Shown: positions 52,670-63,400, counted from the stretch's first letter. The stretch is 64,000 nt of DNA from Akkermansia massiliensis (GCF_018847375.1 NZ_CP072036.1:2480001-2544000); one strand, 5' to 3'. Notes: generated from the sequence alone by a model not told the origin. A program made the numbers and translations.

Positions 52670-54151
52670 TTACTTTTTGTTTTCCCACCGGAAGGGCGGC
52701 TCATTGTCCTTCGTGCGTTTCAAGTCGTAATTAAAGCGCTTGAGGACAAAGGGGCGGTGGTCGGCCACTTTCCTCTGGAAGTTTTCCCAGGAACGCACCT
52801 CCATGGGAGACCACCCCGCTTCCGCCAGGGCCATGGCGCGGGGATAGACGCGGTAAAGCAGGTAGTTCAGGTCCGGAAGGTGTTCCGCCCACACGGGAGC
52901 GTGCACGCCCCGGATGTGGCCTGCTTCCGCGGTGGATTTGCCGAAGGCCGGATCCAGTTCATAACATTTCTGCAAGGTCGTGGTTTGCATCCATCCCCAG
53001 TTGTATTGTCCCGGGAATTGAGGGAAATCCAGATAACAATATTCATTGGACGCCATAATCAGGTTCAGCCCGGCCTTTTTTGTTTTCTCAATGGCCTGGC
53101 GCGCCTGGTCCTGCCGCCACGCGTAAACTGTTTCGCCCGGGTGGTAGATGCCGGCGTTCCCTTCATACCAGAATTGCGGCGTTTGCCCGTTTTTGTCGAG
53201 CAGAGCTGTCATTTTGGCGAAGAAAGCCCTCATTTGTTCCTGTTCGTCTTTCATGCCTGCCTTGGTCCGGGCTTCCCGGCACAGGGGGCATTTTTTCCAG
53301 AGTTCCGTGGGGGCTTCGTCGCCGCCCAGGTGAACGGTGTTGGACGGGAAGATGTCCTTGAGTTCCTTGAAGACGGCGGCGTAGAATTTCCAGACCTCCG
53401 GCTTCTGGGGGCATACCAGTTCCTTGCTGTTGCCGGCCACTGTCCGTACCTTCATGTCCGGTTTGGGGAAGCAGAAGAATTCGGGGTAGGCGGCACGCAG
53501 GGCCTGGTTGTGGCCCGGCACGTCTATCTCCGGGATGACTTCAATGCCGCGCGTCGCACAGTAGGCCACCAGGTCTTTCAGCTCCTGCTTGGTGTACATG
53601 CCTTCATGGGGGATGCCGTCTCCGAAGCTTTCCTCCCGCTTGGAGGCGACGCTTTGCAGTCTGGGATAGCCCGGCACGGGCAGCCGCCAGCCCTGGTTGT
53701 CCGTCAGGTGCACGTGGAGCTTGTTGAATTTGTAGTAGGCCATCAGGTCCACGAATTTCTTCAGGTCCTTGATGGGGATGAAGTGGCGCGCGGGGTCCAC
53801 CATCATGCCGCGCCAGGGGTAGCGGGGCTTGTCCGTGATGACGCCGCAGGGGATGCCCTCCGGCTGTGCCGCCAGCTGGTCCTGGAGCTGCTGGAGGGTG
53901 ACCAGGCCGTACATCCTGCCCTCCCTGCCGCCGGAGGCAAGGTGGACGCCCTGCGGGGTGACGGCGAGGCGGTAGGCGTCCTTGCCCAGGGCAGGAGAGG
54001 TTTTGTCGGAGAGGAGCTTCAAGGTCCTGGTGGCGTTCCGCTTCAGCTCCGTTTTCTCCGGCTCCGGAATAATGCTGTATTTTTCTGCTGCTTCAGTTTG
54101 AAATACCGGGAACAGCAGCAATCCGGCCAGGAGTGGAAAAAGCCTTGTCAT
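52670..54151 (-). CDS. Secreted GH20 beta-N-acetylhexosaminidase (copy B)
   Basis: A 493-residue paralog of the next gene. The ATG at 54149-54151 gives MTRLFPLLAGLLLFPVFQTEA as signal peptide; an upstream start is rejected. Catalytic Asp-Glu are in VHLGGDEAPTELWKKCP. Long parts are nearly identical to copy A at DNA level, for example 53740-53830 with 52190-52280. The signal peptides and the loops around residues 240-330 differ, for example FCFPKPDMKVRTVAGN here. The pair arose by tandem duplication. Differences lie near the active site, so the two may prefer different linkages. Confidence 0.94.
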   Translation of the reverse strand: MTRLFPLLAGLLLFPVFQTEAAEKYSIIPEPEKTELKRNATRTLKLLSDKTSPALGKDAYRLAVTPQGVHLASGGREGRMYGLVTLQQLQDQLAAQPEGIPCGVITDKPRYPWRGMMVDPARHFIPIKDLKKFVDLMAYYKFNKLHVHLTDNQGWRLPVPGYPRLQSVASKREESFGDGIPHEGMYTKQELKDLVAYCATRGIEVIPEIDVPGHNQALRAAYPEFFCFPKPDMKVRTVAGNSKELVCPQKPEVWKFYAAVFKELKDIFPSNTVHLGGDEAPTELWKKCPLCREARTKAGMKDEQEQMRAFFAKMTALLDKNGQTPQFWYEGNAGIYHPGETVYAWRQDQARQAIEKTKKAGLNLIMASNEYCYLDFPQFPGQYNWGWMQTTTLQKCYELDPAFGKSTAEAGHIRGVHAPVWAEHLPDLNYLLYRVYPRAMALAEAGWSPMEVRSWENFQRKVADHRPFVLKRFNYDLKRTKDNEPPFRWENKK

Positions 54152-54592
54152 GTTTTCAGTATAAGCCGTGCCGGGAGAGAATCTTTCAAAAATTTGCTCC
54201 TTCATGAGCACGCGGCGGAATATGCTTCATGCCCGCGAAAGGAAATGGTGGACCCTTTGACAAAATGTTTCTCAGGAATTACCGGGGCTGGCATCCCGGC
54301 GGTCCGGACACAAGTTCCTTTCAGGGAAAGAGGAAGGGCCGGAAAGAGGGAAGGCCTTTTGTCTTTTTCCCATGGTCCGTCTGGCGCTGTTAGCGGCTAT
54401 TTGACCGTTTTTCTAGGTCCGGGAATATTCCCTTACGGTGGAGGATGGAGAAAATGTGCATTTGCGTTCTTACTGTCCGTGTCCTCAGATCAACAGAGGG
54501 ATTATTTGGAAAGGTGCCGTCCACGCTTTGAAGGACTCCGCAGTTGCTGGAAAGTTCCGGACTTTTTCCTGGCCCAGAGGAACGTTAAAAGT
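54152..54592. other. Intergenic region with no recognised element
   Basis: 440 bases between the GH20 genes and the tRNA-Gln terminator. It must contain the promoter for the GH20 pair on the minus strand, but I see no convincing -35/-10 pair. Two short open frames on the plus strand look random. Confidence 0.4.
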
Positions 54593-54620
54593 AAAAAAGG
54601 CCGCCTCCGGAGAGACGGCC
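54593..54620 (-). terminator. Rho-independent terminator of tRNA-Gln
   Basis: On the minus strand GGCCGTCTC pairs with GAGGCGGCC (one G-T wobble), 4-nt loop, then six T's (54593-54598). It lies 14 bases after the tRNA 3' end. Confidence 0.8.
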
Positions 54621-54633
54621 TTTTTCTTAAAGG

Positions 54634-54708
54634 TGGTAGCCCTATGAGGACTCGAACCCCAAAATACGGAACCAGAATCCGCTGTGTTACCGATTACACT
54701 ATAGGGCT
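54634..54708 (-). tRNA. tRNA-Gln (anticodon CTG)
   Basis: A 75-nt tRNA with encoded CCA. The acceptor stem AGCCCTA pairs with TAGGGCT. The D-loop is short (TAGTGTAATCGGTAAC), the anticodon stem-loop CGGA-TTCTGGT-TCCG has anticodon CTG, and the T-arm contains GGGTTCGAGTCC. The unusual A1-U72-type start of the acceptor is typical of tRNA-Gln. Confidence 0.95.
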
Positions 54709-54738
54709 ATGTAACGGGCACCTTTGCGGTGCGGGCGA

Positions 54739-54767
54739 ATTAAAGCGGAACCGGCTGTTCTTTGCAA
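54739..54767 (-). promoter_or_regulatory. Candidate promoter of tRNA-Gln
   Basis: On the minus strand TTGCAA (54767-54762) and TTTAAT (54744-54739) with a 17-bp spacer. Transcription would start about 24 bases before the tRNA. Confidence 0.5.
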
Positions 54768-54849
54768 GTTTTTTTTTCACTCAAATGTGTGTTTTGAATA
54801 GAAAAAATGAATGCGGAGAAAAAAGGGCGGTCCAGCTTTTCTCCCGGGG

Positions 54850-55314
54850 TCATTCAGCCAGGGTTTGGAAGTAGGCTTTCACGTGTTCCCGGGCAATTTG
54901 CTGGTGTTCCGCTTCTCCGTGCCTGCCCTGCGCCTGCTGCCAGGGGGAGGCCGGCGCTGTGTTGATGCGGCCAAGCTGCTGGGCCGTGTATTTGCCATAG
55001 ACGTTCCAGATGTGTTCCAGAAAAGGGATGATGTCCGTTTCCTCTTCCAGGGGGGGCTGGCGGCGGCTGGGGTGTTCAATGATGGAGCAGGGCGGCTGGT
55101 CCTTGTATTCGTGATGAATGGAGGGGAGCACCGGCCCGCAGGTCCATGCTTCCGCCCGTTCGTTGATCAGGAAATCGCCGTGATGGTGCAGGTGCCACCA
55201 GTCCGCCAGAATGACCAGGTGGTTCAGTTTGACGGGCGTGAGAGGAAGGTTTTTTGCATTCGCCTGCTGAATGAACCAGTTGCAGAGCTTTTGCGTGGTA
55301 GTATGGTTTGCCAT
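54850..55314 (-). CDS. Panacea-domain (DUF4065) protein, orphan antitoxin-like
   Basis: A 154-residue protein with the Panacea (formerly DUF4065, SocA/GepA-like) pattern: LTPVKLNHLVILADWWHLHHHG, then INERAEAWTCGPVLPSIHHEYK, then helices ending in HIWNVYGKYTAQQLGRIN. In known toxin-antitoxin systems Panacea proteins neutralise many unrelated toxins, or act as proteolysis adaptors like SocA. Here no toxin gene is adjacent: tRNA-Gln lies downstream and a surface-protease gene is divergent upstream. It may therefore be a solitary regulator or the remnant of a module. The start at 55314 gives a normal family N-terminus. Confidence 0.75.
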   Translation of the reverse strand: MANHTTTQKLCNWFIQQANAKNLPLTPVKLNHLVILADWWHLHHHGDFLINERAEAWTCGPVLPSIHHEYKDQPPCSIIEHPSRRQPPLEEETDIIPFLEHIWNVYGKYTAQQLGRINTAPASPWQQAQGRHGEAEHQQIAREHVKAYFQTLAE

Positions 55315-55697
55315 GCTGAAATGGGTTGCCCTTCATTATAAAAGGCCGGGGATATTTCACAATACTAAACAGGTTTCATTCTTGCGCGGTATGGAGAAGA
55401 GATGAGGCGGAGTGCCGGAAAAGGCGAACTTTCAGGTAAATTTATTTGAAGCAAGGAAAAAGAAGAAATAATTTGTGTCATGCAAAGCTTGGTATTCGCG
55501 CCAGTTCTTGTTGTGGGGGGAATGTAAAGTCGTTTGTTGAAAACAAATGGTGTTTTCAAACTCTAACAAAATGAAGAATAATTAAAATTATTGGGAATGA
55601 AATAAAGTTCCAGATTCCTGGAGCGTCCTTTAAAAAACATTTTGAATAGCAGCACTTTTTATGATTTGAATTATTTTAACCTAAAGCTCGTTCTGCC
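55315..55697. other. AT-rich divergent promoter region
   Basis: About 380 bases, AT-rich, between the divergent Panacea gene and the first S6-type surface protein. No gene. AT-rich stretches at 55440-55480 and 55560-55690 probably hold the promoter of the large gene. TATGAT at 55659-55664 could be a -10 box, but no correctly spaced -35 is visible. Confidence 0.45.
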
Positions 55698-58600
55698 ATG
55701 AATTTACATTATTTCTATCATTCCGGCTTGCTGGGGGCGGCCTGTCTCCTCTCTCCCGTTTATGGGGGATTGATGTCTGATTCCTTCGACGTTCAGACTT
55801 ACCGTGATTTTGCGGAAAACCGGGGCATCTTTGGAATCAATGCCAAAGACGTCGCCATTTACGACAAGGAAGGCAATTACGTGGGCTCCATCCCCAAAAT
55901 GATGAATTTTGACGGATTGGCGGACGCCCATGCCGGGGAAGCCGCTTTGGTAGGAGGCCCGGGCTTCATCGCCACCGTGTCCCATGATTACAATAACCAG
56001 ACCATTACGTTTACCAAGCGTTTTGGAGCCACGGAAGGAACGCCGTTTTATGACGCCTACCGGAGCGTGGTAATCAAGAATGCCTGGGGCGACCAGACGA
56101 ATTACACGTATGACTACCGCGTGCAGCGGTTGAGCAAGATCGTGACGGAAGCGGAATACGCCCCCTACCTGACGGATCCGGAATACCTGGACAACATGAA
56201 GGGACGGCTGGTTCTGCGTGCCGGGTCCGGAACCCAGGCTATTGCCACGGGGAACGGTAAACAGGACACGGTCAGCGGAGGTTATTCCTATTTGACCGGG
56301 GGAACCTTGGTTTTTGAGGGACAGGCCAGCGTTCCGGGAACAGGAGAGCCGGACCCTGAGAATGCCAAGACTTACCCGGCCTACCGTTTCTGGTACAATT
56401 TCAAGAAACCTTCGGAATCCAATCCCCTGCCTTCCGGCATATTGGCAGGGGACAGCGGAAGTCCCAGCTATGTATTTAATGAGAAGTCCGGCAGATGGGA
56501 ATGGGTGGGGGCCGGTCAATCCCAGGGCGGTAGCGGCTACGGCGAGTTCAGCCAGATGCGCTCTGGCAACCAGTGGGCCAGCGATTACGTGGACAGTTTC
56601 AACCGCACCGTCAGCGTGTCGGAAGGGGGTGGGGATCTTCTGTGGAATGTGACGGATGGCGACGGAAACGGAACCTTCGTTCAGGGAGATATCAGCACGG
56701 ATTACACCGGGCTGGCCTCCGGCCTGCGAGGAGATACCTCCACACAGGGAACGCGGGCCTCGGACACGCAGATAGGCGTGTGCAACAATCTTATTTTTGA
56801 CGGCTCCGGCGGCACCATTGTTCTCCAGGGCTCGGTGGATACGGGGGCGGGTTCCCTCACGTTCAACCGGGATTACGTATTGAGCGACGGAGGAAATGCC
56901 TCCTGCCGTCTGAATACGGCGGGTTTCGTTGTGAACAAGGGGGCAACCGTGACGACGCTGCTGACCGGAACCTCCGGGGACGAGTGGCGGAAGATCGGGG
57001 AAGGTGATTTGATCGTCAGCGGCCACGGGAACAATGCGGCGGACATCAACGTGGGAGGAAGCGGGATGCTGATTCTGGACCGGGACGGCTACGCGGCGCA
57101 CAACGTGAAGCTGAACGGCGGCGGAGTAATGGTGCGCCTGGCGGGGGAAAACCAAGTATCCGGGGAGTTCATCTTCGGCCACCGCGGGGGCGTGGTGGAC
57201 ATGTACGGGCACAATTTGACGCTGAACGCCATCACTCACCTGGATTCCGGAGCCGTTTTTGCCAATTACCTTGGCAATTCCACCGTAACGCTTACGTTCA
57301 CGGGCTCCGGGGAACAGACGTTCCTGGGGGCTTTGCGGGACGGGGAGGCCGCTTCCCGTGGACTGATGAATGTGGTGTACGCACCAGGCACGGCGGAAGG
57401 GTCCGTCTGGAATCTGGCCGGCCATATTCTCAATACCGGAACGTGGACGGTGCAGGGAGGAGAGGTGAAGGTGGCCGGAGTGCACACCCTGCACGCGGGC
57501 GGCTATGTGGATGAGAACGACTGGCAGATGGCCTCCTTTTCCACTGGAACAGTGCAGGTGAACAGCGGCGCCCGGTTTACCACCGGCGGCCATTCCCTGG
57601 TGGTGTCTGCCGTGCAGGTGGATGACGGAGGCACGTATGGCGTGCTGGCCGGGGGAAATCACAGCGGAAACGTTGTGTTGTCCGGAACCGCATCCATGTT
57701 CCGTGCGGAGGTGGATTCCGGGTCCGCGACGGAGTCCGGCGTGATTTCCGGAGCCGGTTCTCTGGTGAAAACCGGGGAAGGAACCCTGCTTCTGAAAAAC
57801 GGGAACAACAGTTTTTCCGGAACTGCCACGGTTGAAGAAGGCCTGGTGCGCGCCTCTTCCGCCGGGGCTCTCGGGCAGGCTGTCTGGTCGCTGGATGCCG
57901 CCGGAGCCCTGGCTGTGGAAGGCGCTGGTTTTTCCGCTATTGCCGGAAAGCTGGACCAGGCGTCTTCCGGAACGTTCGTGCTGCTGGAAGACCAGGCGGC
58001 GATTTCCGGCCTGAACGGCTTCAGAAACTTGTCCGTCGGCGCATTGGGAGAGGTGAATTTGGGAACGTCCGGAACCACGGAAGTTCTATCCGGCTGGACC
58101 GCGGACGGTGGCTGGTCCCTGGGCGGGGGAGGAGGAACGCTGACGGTGAACTTGAAGCTCAGCGGTTCCGGCACCTTGTCCATCGGCAACGGATCCAATA
58201 CGGGCGCCGTGGTGCTTGCCAATGCGCATAACAGTGATTCGGAAGGCGGAGCCGCCTTTTCCGGAGCCATTGAGTTGAATGGGGGAGTACGGCTTGCCTA
58301 TACGGACGTGCGTTCCCTTGGCCTGGAGAACAAGAACGTGCTCGTCAAATACGGAACCTCGTTTTCCCTTGGAGCGGAAGTGGATGCAGCCCTGGCGCAC
58401 GTGTCCAATGCGTCCGGTGGCGTACTGCTGCTGTCCGGTGACCGCACGTCGGGTTTGGACCTGGGCGGAATGGGACTGGATTCCGTTTACATCGGGGCGG
58501 ACGGCCAGGCCGTCCTGTCCGGTTCCGTGACGGCCGGAACGCAGGGTTACCTGTTCGGCGGCGGCGGAACGCTGACGGTAGCCAGCTCCCTGGGAGGGGC

Positions 58601-60269
58601 CCATGCCATGACGGTGGATACGCAGGGAATGGAGACCTCAGGCGGAGTCATCCTGGCGGCGGATAATACTTATTCCGGTGAAACGCGCATTTTGTCCGGA
58701 GCTTTCCTGACGGTAGGCAATGGAGGAACAGCCGGTTCCCTGGGAACGGGCGCCGTTGTGAATGACGGCACGCTGGCGTTCAACAGGACGGACAAGATGA
58801 CGGCGGGAAACGCCATTTCCGGAACAGGGGCATTGATCCAGAAAGGCGCCGGGGAACTGGTGCTGACGGGTAATAATTCCTACAGCGGAGTAACGACAAT
58901 TGCCGCAGGAACGCTCACTGTGGGCGATGGCGGAACCAGCGGTTCCCTGGGAACCGGGGCTGTGGTCAACAACGGGGTGCTGGCCTTCAACCGCTCTGAT
59001 GCCGTTGCCGTGAACGTCAATGTATCCGGCAGCGGAGCTCTGGTGAAGAACGGCTCCGGCACGCTTACCATCCAGAAGATGCTTTCCTATACGGGAGGAA
59101 CCACCGTGAATGAAGGCGCGCTTGTGCTGGGCTACGGCGGTGCCAACGGAATGATCCGCGGGAACCTTGCCATTCAGGAGGGGGCGCAGGTGACGTTGAA
59201 GGGCGGCGACAGCTTCGGTTATTCCGGAGGGAACGCTTCCGTGAAGAACGTGAATATCACAGGAGGCACCCTGTATTTTGGAGACAAAGCCAACCAGACG
59301 TTTCAGAATACGGTGTTTAACCTGAAGGGCGCTGTAGTGGATGGCGTCACGGGAGGCCGCATGGATATCTGGACGAAGGCTGTGGTTAATGTGAAAGCCG
59401 CGAACAAAGCCTCGGAAATCAGGAACATCAACGTGCTGTTGCGGGACGCCAATCCGACGGTGTTCATGGTGGAACGCGGCAAGTCTGCGTCTGACCTGAA
59501 TGTCTCGTCCAACATCATCAACTCTTCCGGGGTGAAGGGCTCCTTCATTAAGAAAGGGGCCGGGATCATGGTGCTTTCCGGCAGAAATACCTATTCAGGA
59601 GGAACCACGGTTAACTGGGGAACGCTGGTAGCGGCCTCCAACCAGGCTCTGGGAACCGGTTTGGCGGCGGTCAACTCCGGCGCACGTTTGGCGCTTGGGG
59701 GCCTGGGAACGGATTTGGCTTCCGTTTCTCTTGGAAATGATATTCTGGTGAAGAGCGGCGGCATTCTTTCCGGTTCCGCCACCCTGTCCGGGAATACTAC
59801 CTTGAATGCCGGGTCCATGCTGGAATTCACCCTGTCCATGGGAGGGGCCGCCGGGGATGAACTGGCGTATAACAGCCTGATGCTCCAGTCCGGCGTTTTC
59901 CAGATTGACGCGGGAGCCAAGCTGAAGCTGGCGGCGGTGTCTCTGGATTATTCCTCCGACTTCTGGGGGACCTCCCATATCCTGAACCTGATAGAAGGCG
60001 GCGCGAACGCCAGTTTGAAGGGGGCGTTTACGCTGGACCTGTCCGGAGCCGGAAATTATGGCTCCTATGGGTCCTGGTCCCTCCAGGGCGATGAGGATTC
60101 CAAAACCGTGAACATGGTCTGGACTCCCAATGCCGAGGCCGTTTTGGACCATTCGGAAACTGCGGCGTTGCTCGCGGCTCCGTCTCCTGCGCCGGTTCCG
60201 GAACCTTCCTCCGCGCTGCTGGTGCTGGCAGGCCTGGGGACGTGTATTTTCCGCCGCCGTGTGCGGTGA
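55698..60269 (+). CDS. Giant secreted S6-type serine protease with autotransporter repeats and PEP-CTERM tail (copy 1)
   Basis: A 1523-residue protein. Residues 1-24 are a signal peptide. Residues about 25-290 form a peptidase S6 (IgA-protease/SPATE) domain: YRDFAENRGIFGINAKDVAIYDK, split in two blocks, His96 in ATVSHDYNN, candidate Asp139 in YDYRVQRLSKIVTEA, and nucleophile Ser253 in AGDSGSPSYVF. From about 690 on come autotransporter-associated beta-strand repeats (NTYSGETRILSGAFL, NNSYSGVTTIAAGTL, NTYSGGTTVNWGTL), predicting a beta-helix stalk. The C-terminus is not a beta-barrel but PVPEPSSALLVLAGL...FRRRVR, a PEP-CTERM signal. It probably cleaves host or mucin proteins at the surface; target unknown. 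A tandem paralog follows 131 bp downstream. Confidence 0.9.
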   Translation: MNLHYFYHSGLLGAACLLSPVYGGLMSDSFDVQTYRDFAENRGIFGINAKDVAIYDKEGNYVGSIPKMMNFDGLADAHAGEAALVGGPGFIATVSHDYNNQTITFTKRFGATEGTPFYDAYRSVVIKNAWGDQTNYTYDYRVQRLSKIVTEAEYAPYLTDPEYLDNMKGRLVLRAGSGTQAIATGNGKQDTVSGGYSYLTGGTLVFEGQASVPGTGEPDPENAKTYPAYRFWYNFKKPSESNPLPSGILAGDSGSPSYVFNEKSGRWEWVGAGQSQGGSGYGEFSQMRSGNQWASDYVDSFNRTVSVSEGGGDLLWNVTDGDGNGTFVQGDISTDYTGLASGLRGDTSTQGTRASDTQIGVCNNLIFDGSGGTIVLQGSVDTGAGSLTFNRDYVLSDGGNASCRLNTAGFVVNKGATVTTLLTGTSGDEWRKIGEGDLIVSGHGNNAADINVGGSGMLILDRDGYAAHNVKLNGGGVMVRLAGENQVSGEFIFGHRGGVVDMYGHNLTLNAITHLDSGAVFANYLGNSTVTLTFTGSGEQTFLGALRDGEAASRGLMNVVYAPGTAEGSVWNLAGHILNTGTWTVQGGEVKVAGVHTLHAGGYVDENDWQMASFSTGTVQVNSGARFTTGGHSLVVSAVQVDDGGTYGVLAGGNHSGNVVLSGTASMFRAEVDSGSATESGVISGAGSLVKTGEGTLLLKNGNNSFSGTATVEEGLVRASSAGALGQAVWSLDAAGALAVEGAGFSAIAGKLDQASSGTFVLLEDQAAISGLNGFRNLSVGALGEVNLGTSGTTEVLSGWTADGGWSLGGGGGTLTVNLKLSGSGTLSIGNGSNTGAVVLANAHNSDSEGGAAFSGAIELNGGVRLAYTDVRSLGLENKNVLVKYGTSFSLGAEVDAALAHVSNASGGVLLLSGDRTSGLDLGGMGLDSVYIGADGQAVLSGSVTAGTQGYLFGGGGTLTVASSLGGAHAMTVDTQGMETSGGVILAADNTYSGETRILSGAFLTVGNGGTAGSLGTGAVVNDGTLAFNRTDKMTAGNAISGTGALIQKGAGELVLTGNNSYSGVTTIAAGTLTVGDGGTSGSLGTGAVVNNGVLAFNRSDAVAVNVNVSGSGALVKNGSGTLTIQKMLSYTGGTTVNEGALVLGYGGANGMIRGNLAIQEGAQVTLKGGDSFGYSGGNASVKNVNITGGTLYFGDKANQTFQNTVFNLKGAVVDGVTGGRMDIWTKAVVNVKAANKASEIRNINVLLRDANPTVFMVERGKSASDLNVSSNIINSSGVKGSFIKKGAGIMVLSGRNTYSGGTTVNWGTLVAASNQALGTGLAAVNSGARLALGGLGTDLASVSLGNDILVKSGGILSGSATLSGNTTLNAGSMLEFTLSMGGAAGDELAYNSLMLQSGVFQIDAGAKLKLAAVSLDYSSDFWGTSHILNLIEGGANASLKGAFTLDLSGAGNYGSYGSWSLQGDEDSKTVNMVWTPNAEAVLDHSETAALLAAPSPAPVPEPSSALLVLAGLGTCIFRRRVR

Positions 60270-60286
60270 GCCTGATGAAGAACCCC

Positions 60287-60354
60287 GCCGCACTTCCCGA
60301 AGCCCTGCCGGATGTTCGTGCAAACGGTCTGGACTGGAAGATGGGAAGTGCGGC
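60287..60354. repeat. 12-bp inverted repeat between the two S6-type genes
   Basis: GCCGCACTTCCC (60287-60298) and its exact complement (60343-60354) enclose 44 bases. The transcript can fold into a long hairpin between the tandem genes. No T-run follows, so it may attenuate or protect the mRNA rather than terminate it. Confidence 0.5.
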
Positions 60355-60400
60355 AGACTTGCCTGTTCCTTGTTTAATCATAACTTAATTTCAATTTCTT

Positions 60401-63400
60401 ATGAATGTTTATCATTATTCCGGGCTGCTGGGGGCGGCCTGCCTCCTCACTCCCGCCTATGGCGGGTTGATGTCTGACTCGTTTGATGTTCAGACCTACC
60501 GTGATTTCGCGGAAAACCGGGGCATTTTTGACGTGAATGCCAAAGACGTCGCCATCTACGACAAGAATGGCAATTACGTGGGAACTATCCCCAAAATGAT
60601 GAATTTTGACGGCGTGGCGGATGCCCACATCGGGGAGGCCGCGCTGGTGGGCGGTCCCGGCTTCATCGCCACCGTATCACATGATTATTATAACCATTTC
60701 GTTTCCTTTACGGTTCGTTTCGGTGCCAAGCAAGGAACTCCTTTTTACGATTCCTACCGCAGCGTTACGAGAAAGGATGCATGGGGTGATAAGTCCGATT
60801 TGACATACGACTACCGTGTGCAGCGATTGAGCAAGATCGTGACGGAGGCGGAATACGCACCTTACCTGACTGACCCGGAATACCTGGACAACATGAAAGG
60901 GAGGCTGGTCATGAGAGCTGGTTCCGGAGTTCAGGCTGTCGCCACAGGAAACGGCAAACAGGAAAAGATTGATGCCTCTTATGGCTATTTGACCGGAGGA
61001 ACCCTTGTTTTTGAGGGGCAGGCCAGCGCTCCGGGAACAGGAGAGCCAGACCCGGAAAATGCCAAGACCTATCCGGCTTACCGGTTCTGGTACAATTTCA
61101 AGAAGCCTTCGGAGTCCAATCCATTGCCTTCCGGTGGATTGTCAGGGGATAGTGGAAGCCCGTGCTATGTGTACAATGAGAATTCCGGCAAGTGGGAGTG
61201 GGTAGGTGCGGCACAGTCTGCCAGTGGAAGCGGGTATGGACAGTTTACCCAGATGCGTTCCGGCAACCAGTGGGCCAGCGATTACGTGGACAGCTTCAAC
61301 CGTACCATAAGCGTTGCGGCGAGCGGTGACGTACTGTGGAACGTGACGGATACGGACGGCAACGGGACCTTTGTGCAGAGAGGCGTGACTACGGATTACA
61401 CCGGATTGGCGGCCGGATTACGCGGGGATACCTCCACGAAAGGTACACAAGCTACAAATGAGCAGTTGAACGCCTGCAATAATCTGATTTTTGACGGCTC
61501 CGGCGGCACAATCGTGCTCCAGGGGTCCGTGGATACCGGAGCGGGCTCCCTCACCTTCAACCGCGATTACGTGCTGAGCGACGGGGGCGATTCTTCCCGC
61601 CGCCTGAATACGGCGGGCTTTGTGGTGAACAAGGGAGCTGCGGTCACCACCTTGCTGACCGGAGCCTCCGGAGACGAGTGGAGGAAGATTGGGGAAGGCG
61701 ATTTGATCGTCAGCGGCCACGGGAACAATGCGGCGGACATCAACGTGGGCGGCGGCGGAAATCTGATTCTGGACAGGGACGGCTACGCGGCCCGTAACGT
61801 GAAGCTGAACGGGGGCGGAGTAATGGTGCGCCTTGCCGGGGAAAACCAAGTGTCCGGGGAGTTCATCTTCGGCCACCGCGGGGGCGTGGTGGACATGTAC
61901 GGGCATAATTTGACGCTGAATGCCATCACGCATCTGGATTCCGGAGCCTGCTTCGGCAATTTCCGTGCGAATACCGCCGTGACATTCACGTTTACGGGGC
62001 ACGGGGCGCAGGACTATCTTGGAGGCTTCATGGACGGAGGGGCCTTGAAGGACGGCCAGCTTCATGTGGTGTACGCGCCCGGCACGGGAGAAGGTTCCGT
62101 CTGGAACCTGTCCGGGCATATTTTCAATACCGGGACATGGACGGTGCAGGGAGGTGAGGTGAAGGTAGCCGGGGTGCATGCCCTGCACGCGGGCGGCTAT
62201 GTGGATGAGAACGACTGGGAGACGGCCCTCTTTGCCACCGGAACGGTGAATGTGGAGAGCGGTGCGCGGTTCACGGCGGGAGGCCATGCGGAAGTTGGCT
62301 CTTCCGTGAACGTGGCGGACGGAGGGACGTATGCCATTCTTTCCGGCGGCAGTCACAGCGGGAACGTGGCTCTATCCGGTTCCGGGGCCGTCATGAGGGC
62401 GGAAGTGGACTCCGGTTCCGCGACGGAATCCGGCGTTATTTCAGGAACCGGCTCTCTTGTGAAAACCGGGGAAGGAACGCTGGTGCTGACCGGGGCCAAT
62501 TCCTATTCCGGAGGTACCGTCATTGATGCGGGGACGCTCGCCGTGGGTGACGGGGAAAAAGACGGTTCCCTGGGTACGGGAACGATTGTCAACAATGGAA
62601 CCCTCGCTTTCAATTCGCTCCGCGCCGGCTCCGTTAATTTGCAAATATCCGGGACGGGCCGCCTCGTGAAAAACGGTTCCGGAATGCTCGCCGTGCAGAA
62701 ACACCAGGCTTATACCGGAGGAACTACGGTCAATGAAGGAACGCTGATGCTTATTTCAGGAGGTGAGGAAGGTATTATCCGCGGAGGGCTGGTTATCAAC
62801 CGGGGCGCAACGGTTTCCCTGCGCGGGGTGGACTGTTTCGGCAATTCGGGAAATGAGGCCTGCGTCAGCCATGTGGAAATTAACGGAGGAACCCTGTTCC
62901 AGAATGATACCAGGAACCAGACCTTCCGGAACATGACCGTCACCCTGGCAGGAGGGACGCTGGACGGCGTGGCGAAGGGAAGCATGGAGGTCTGGACGGA
63001 TACCGTTTTCCAGGTAAGGGCGGCGGACAGGGCCTCGGAAATCAGGACGGTTAATGTCAAGCTGAGGGGAGGCAGTCCTGCTGTCTTTGCGGTGGAGCGC
63101 GGCACGGCGGAGGCGGATTTAAAAGTATCAGCCAACATCGTCAATTACTCCGGAGCAAAGGGCTCCGTTGCCAAGACAGGAGAGGGGATCATGGTTTTAT
63201 CCGGAAAGAATACCTATTCCGGCGGAACGTCCGTCAATGGGGGAACGCTGGCAGCGGCCTCCAACCAGGCTCTCGGGACGGGGATGGCGACGGTCAATTC
63301 CGGTGGCTGCCTGGTACTGGGAGGCTTGGGGACGGATGCGGGCACGGTCAGCCTGGGGAATAATATTCTGGTGAAGAACGGCGGCATTCTGTCCGGTTCC

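Noticed and set aside
55365..55559. A 64-residue minus-strand open frame in the AT-rich promoter region
   Set aside because: No motif, no ribosome site, and it lies in a divergent promoter gap; considered as a possible toxin partner for the Panacea gene but not supported.
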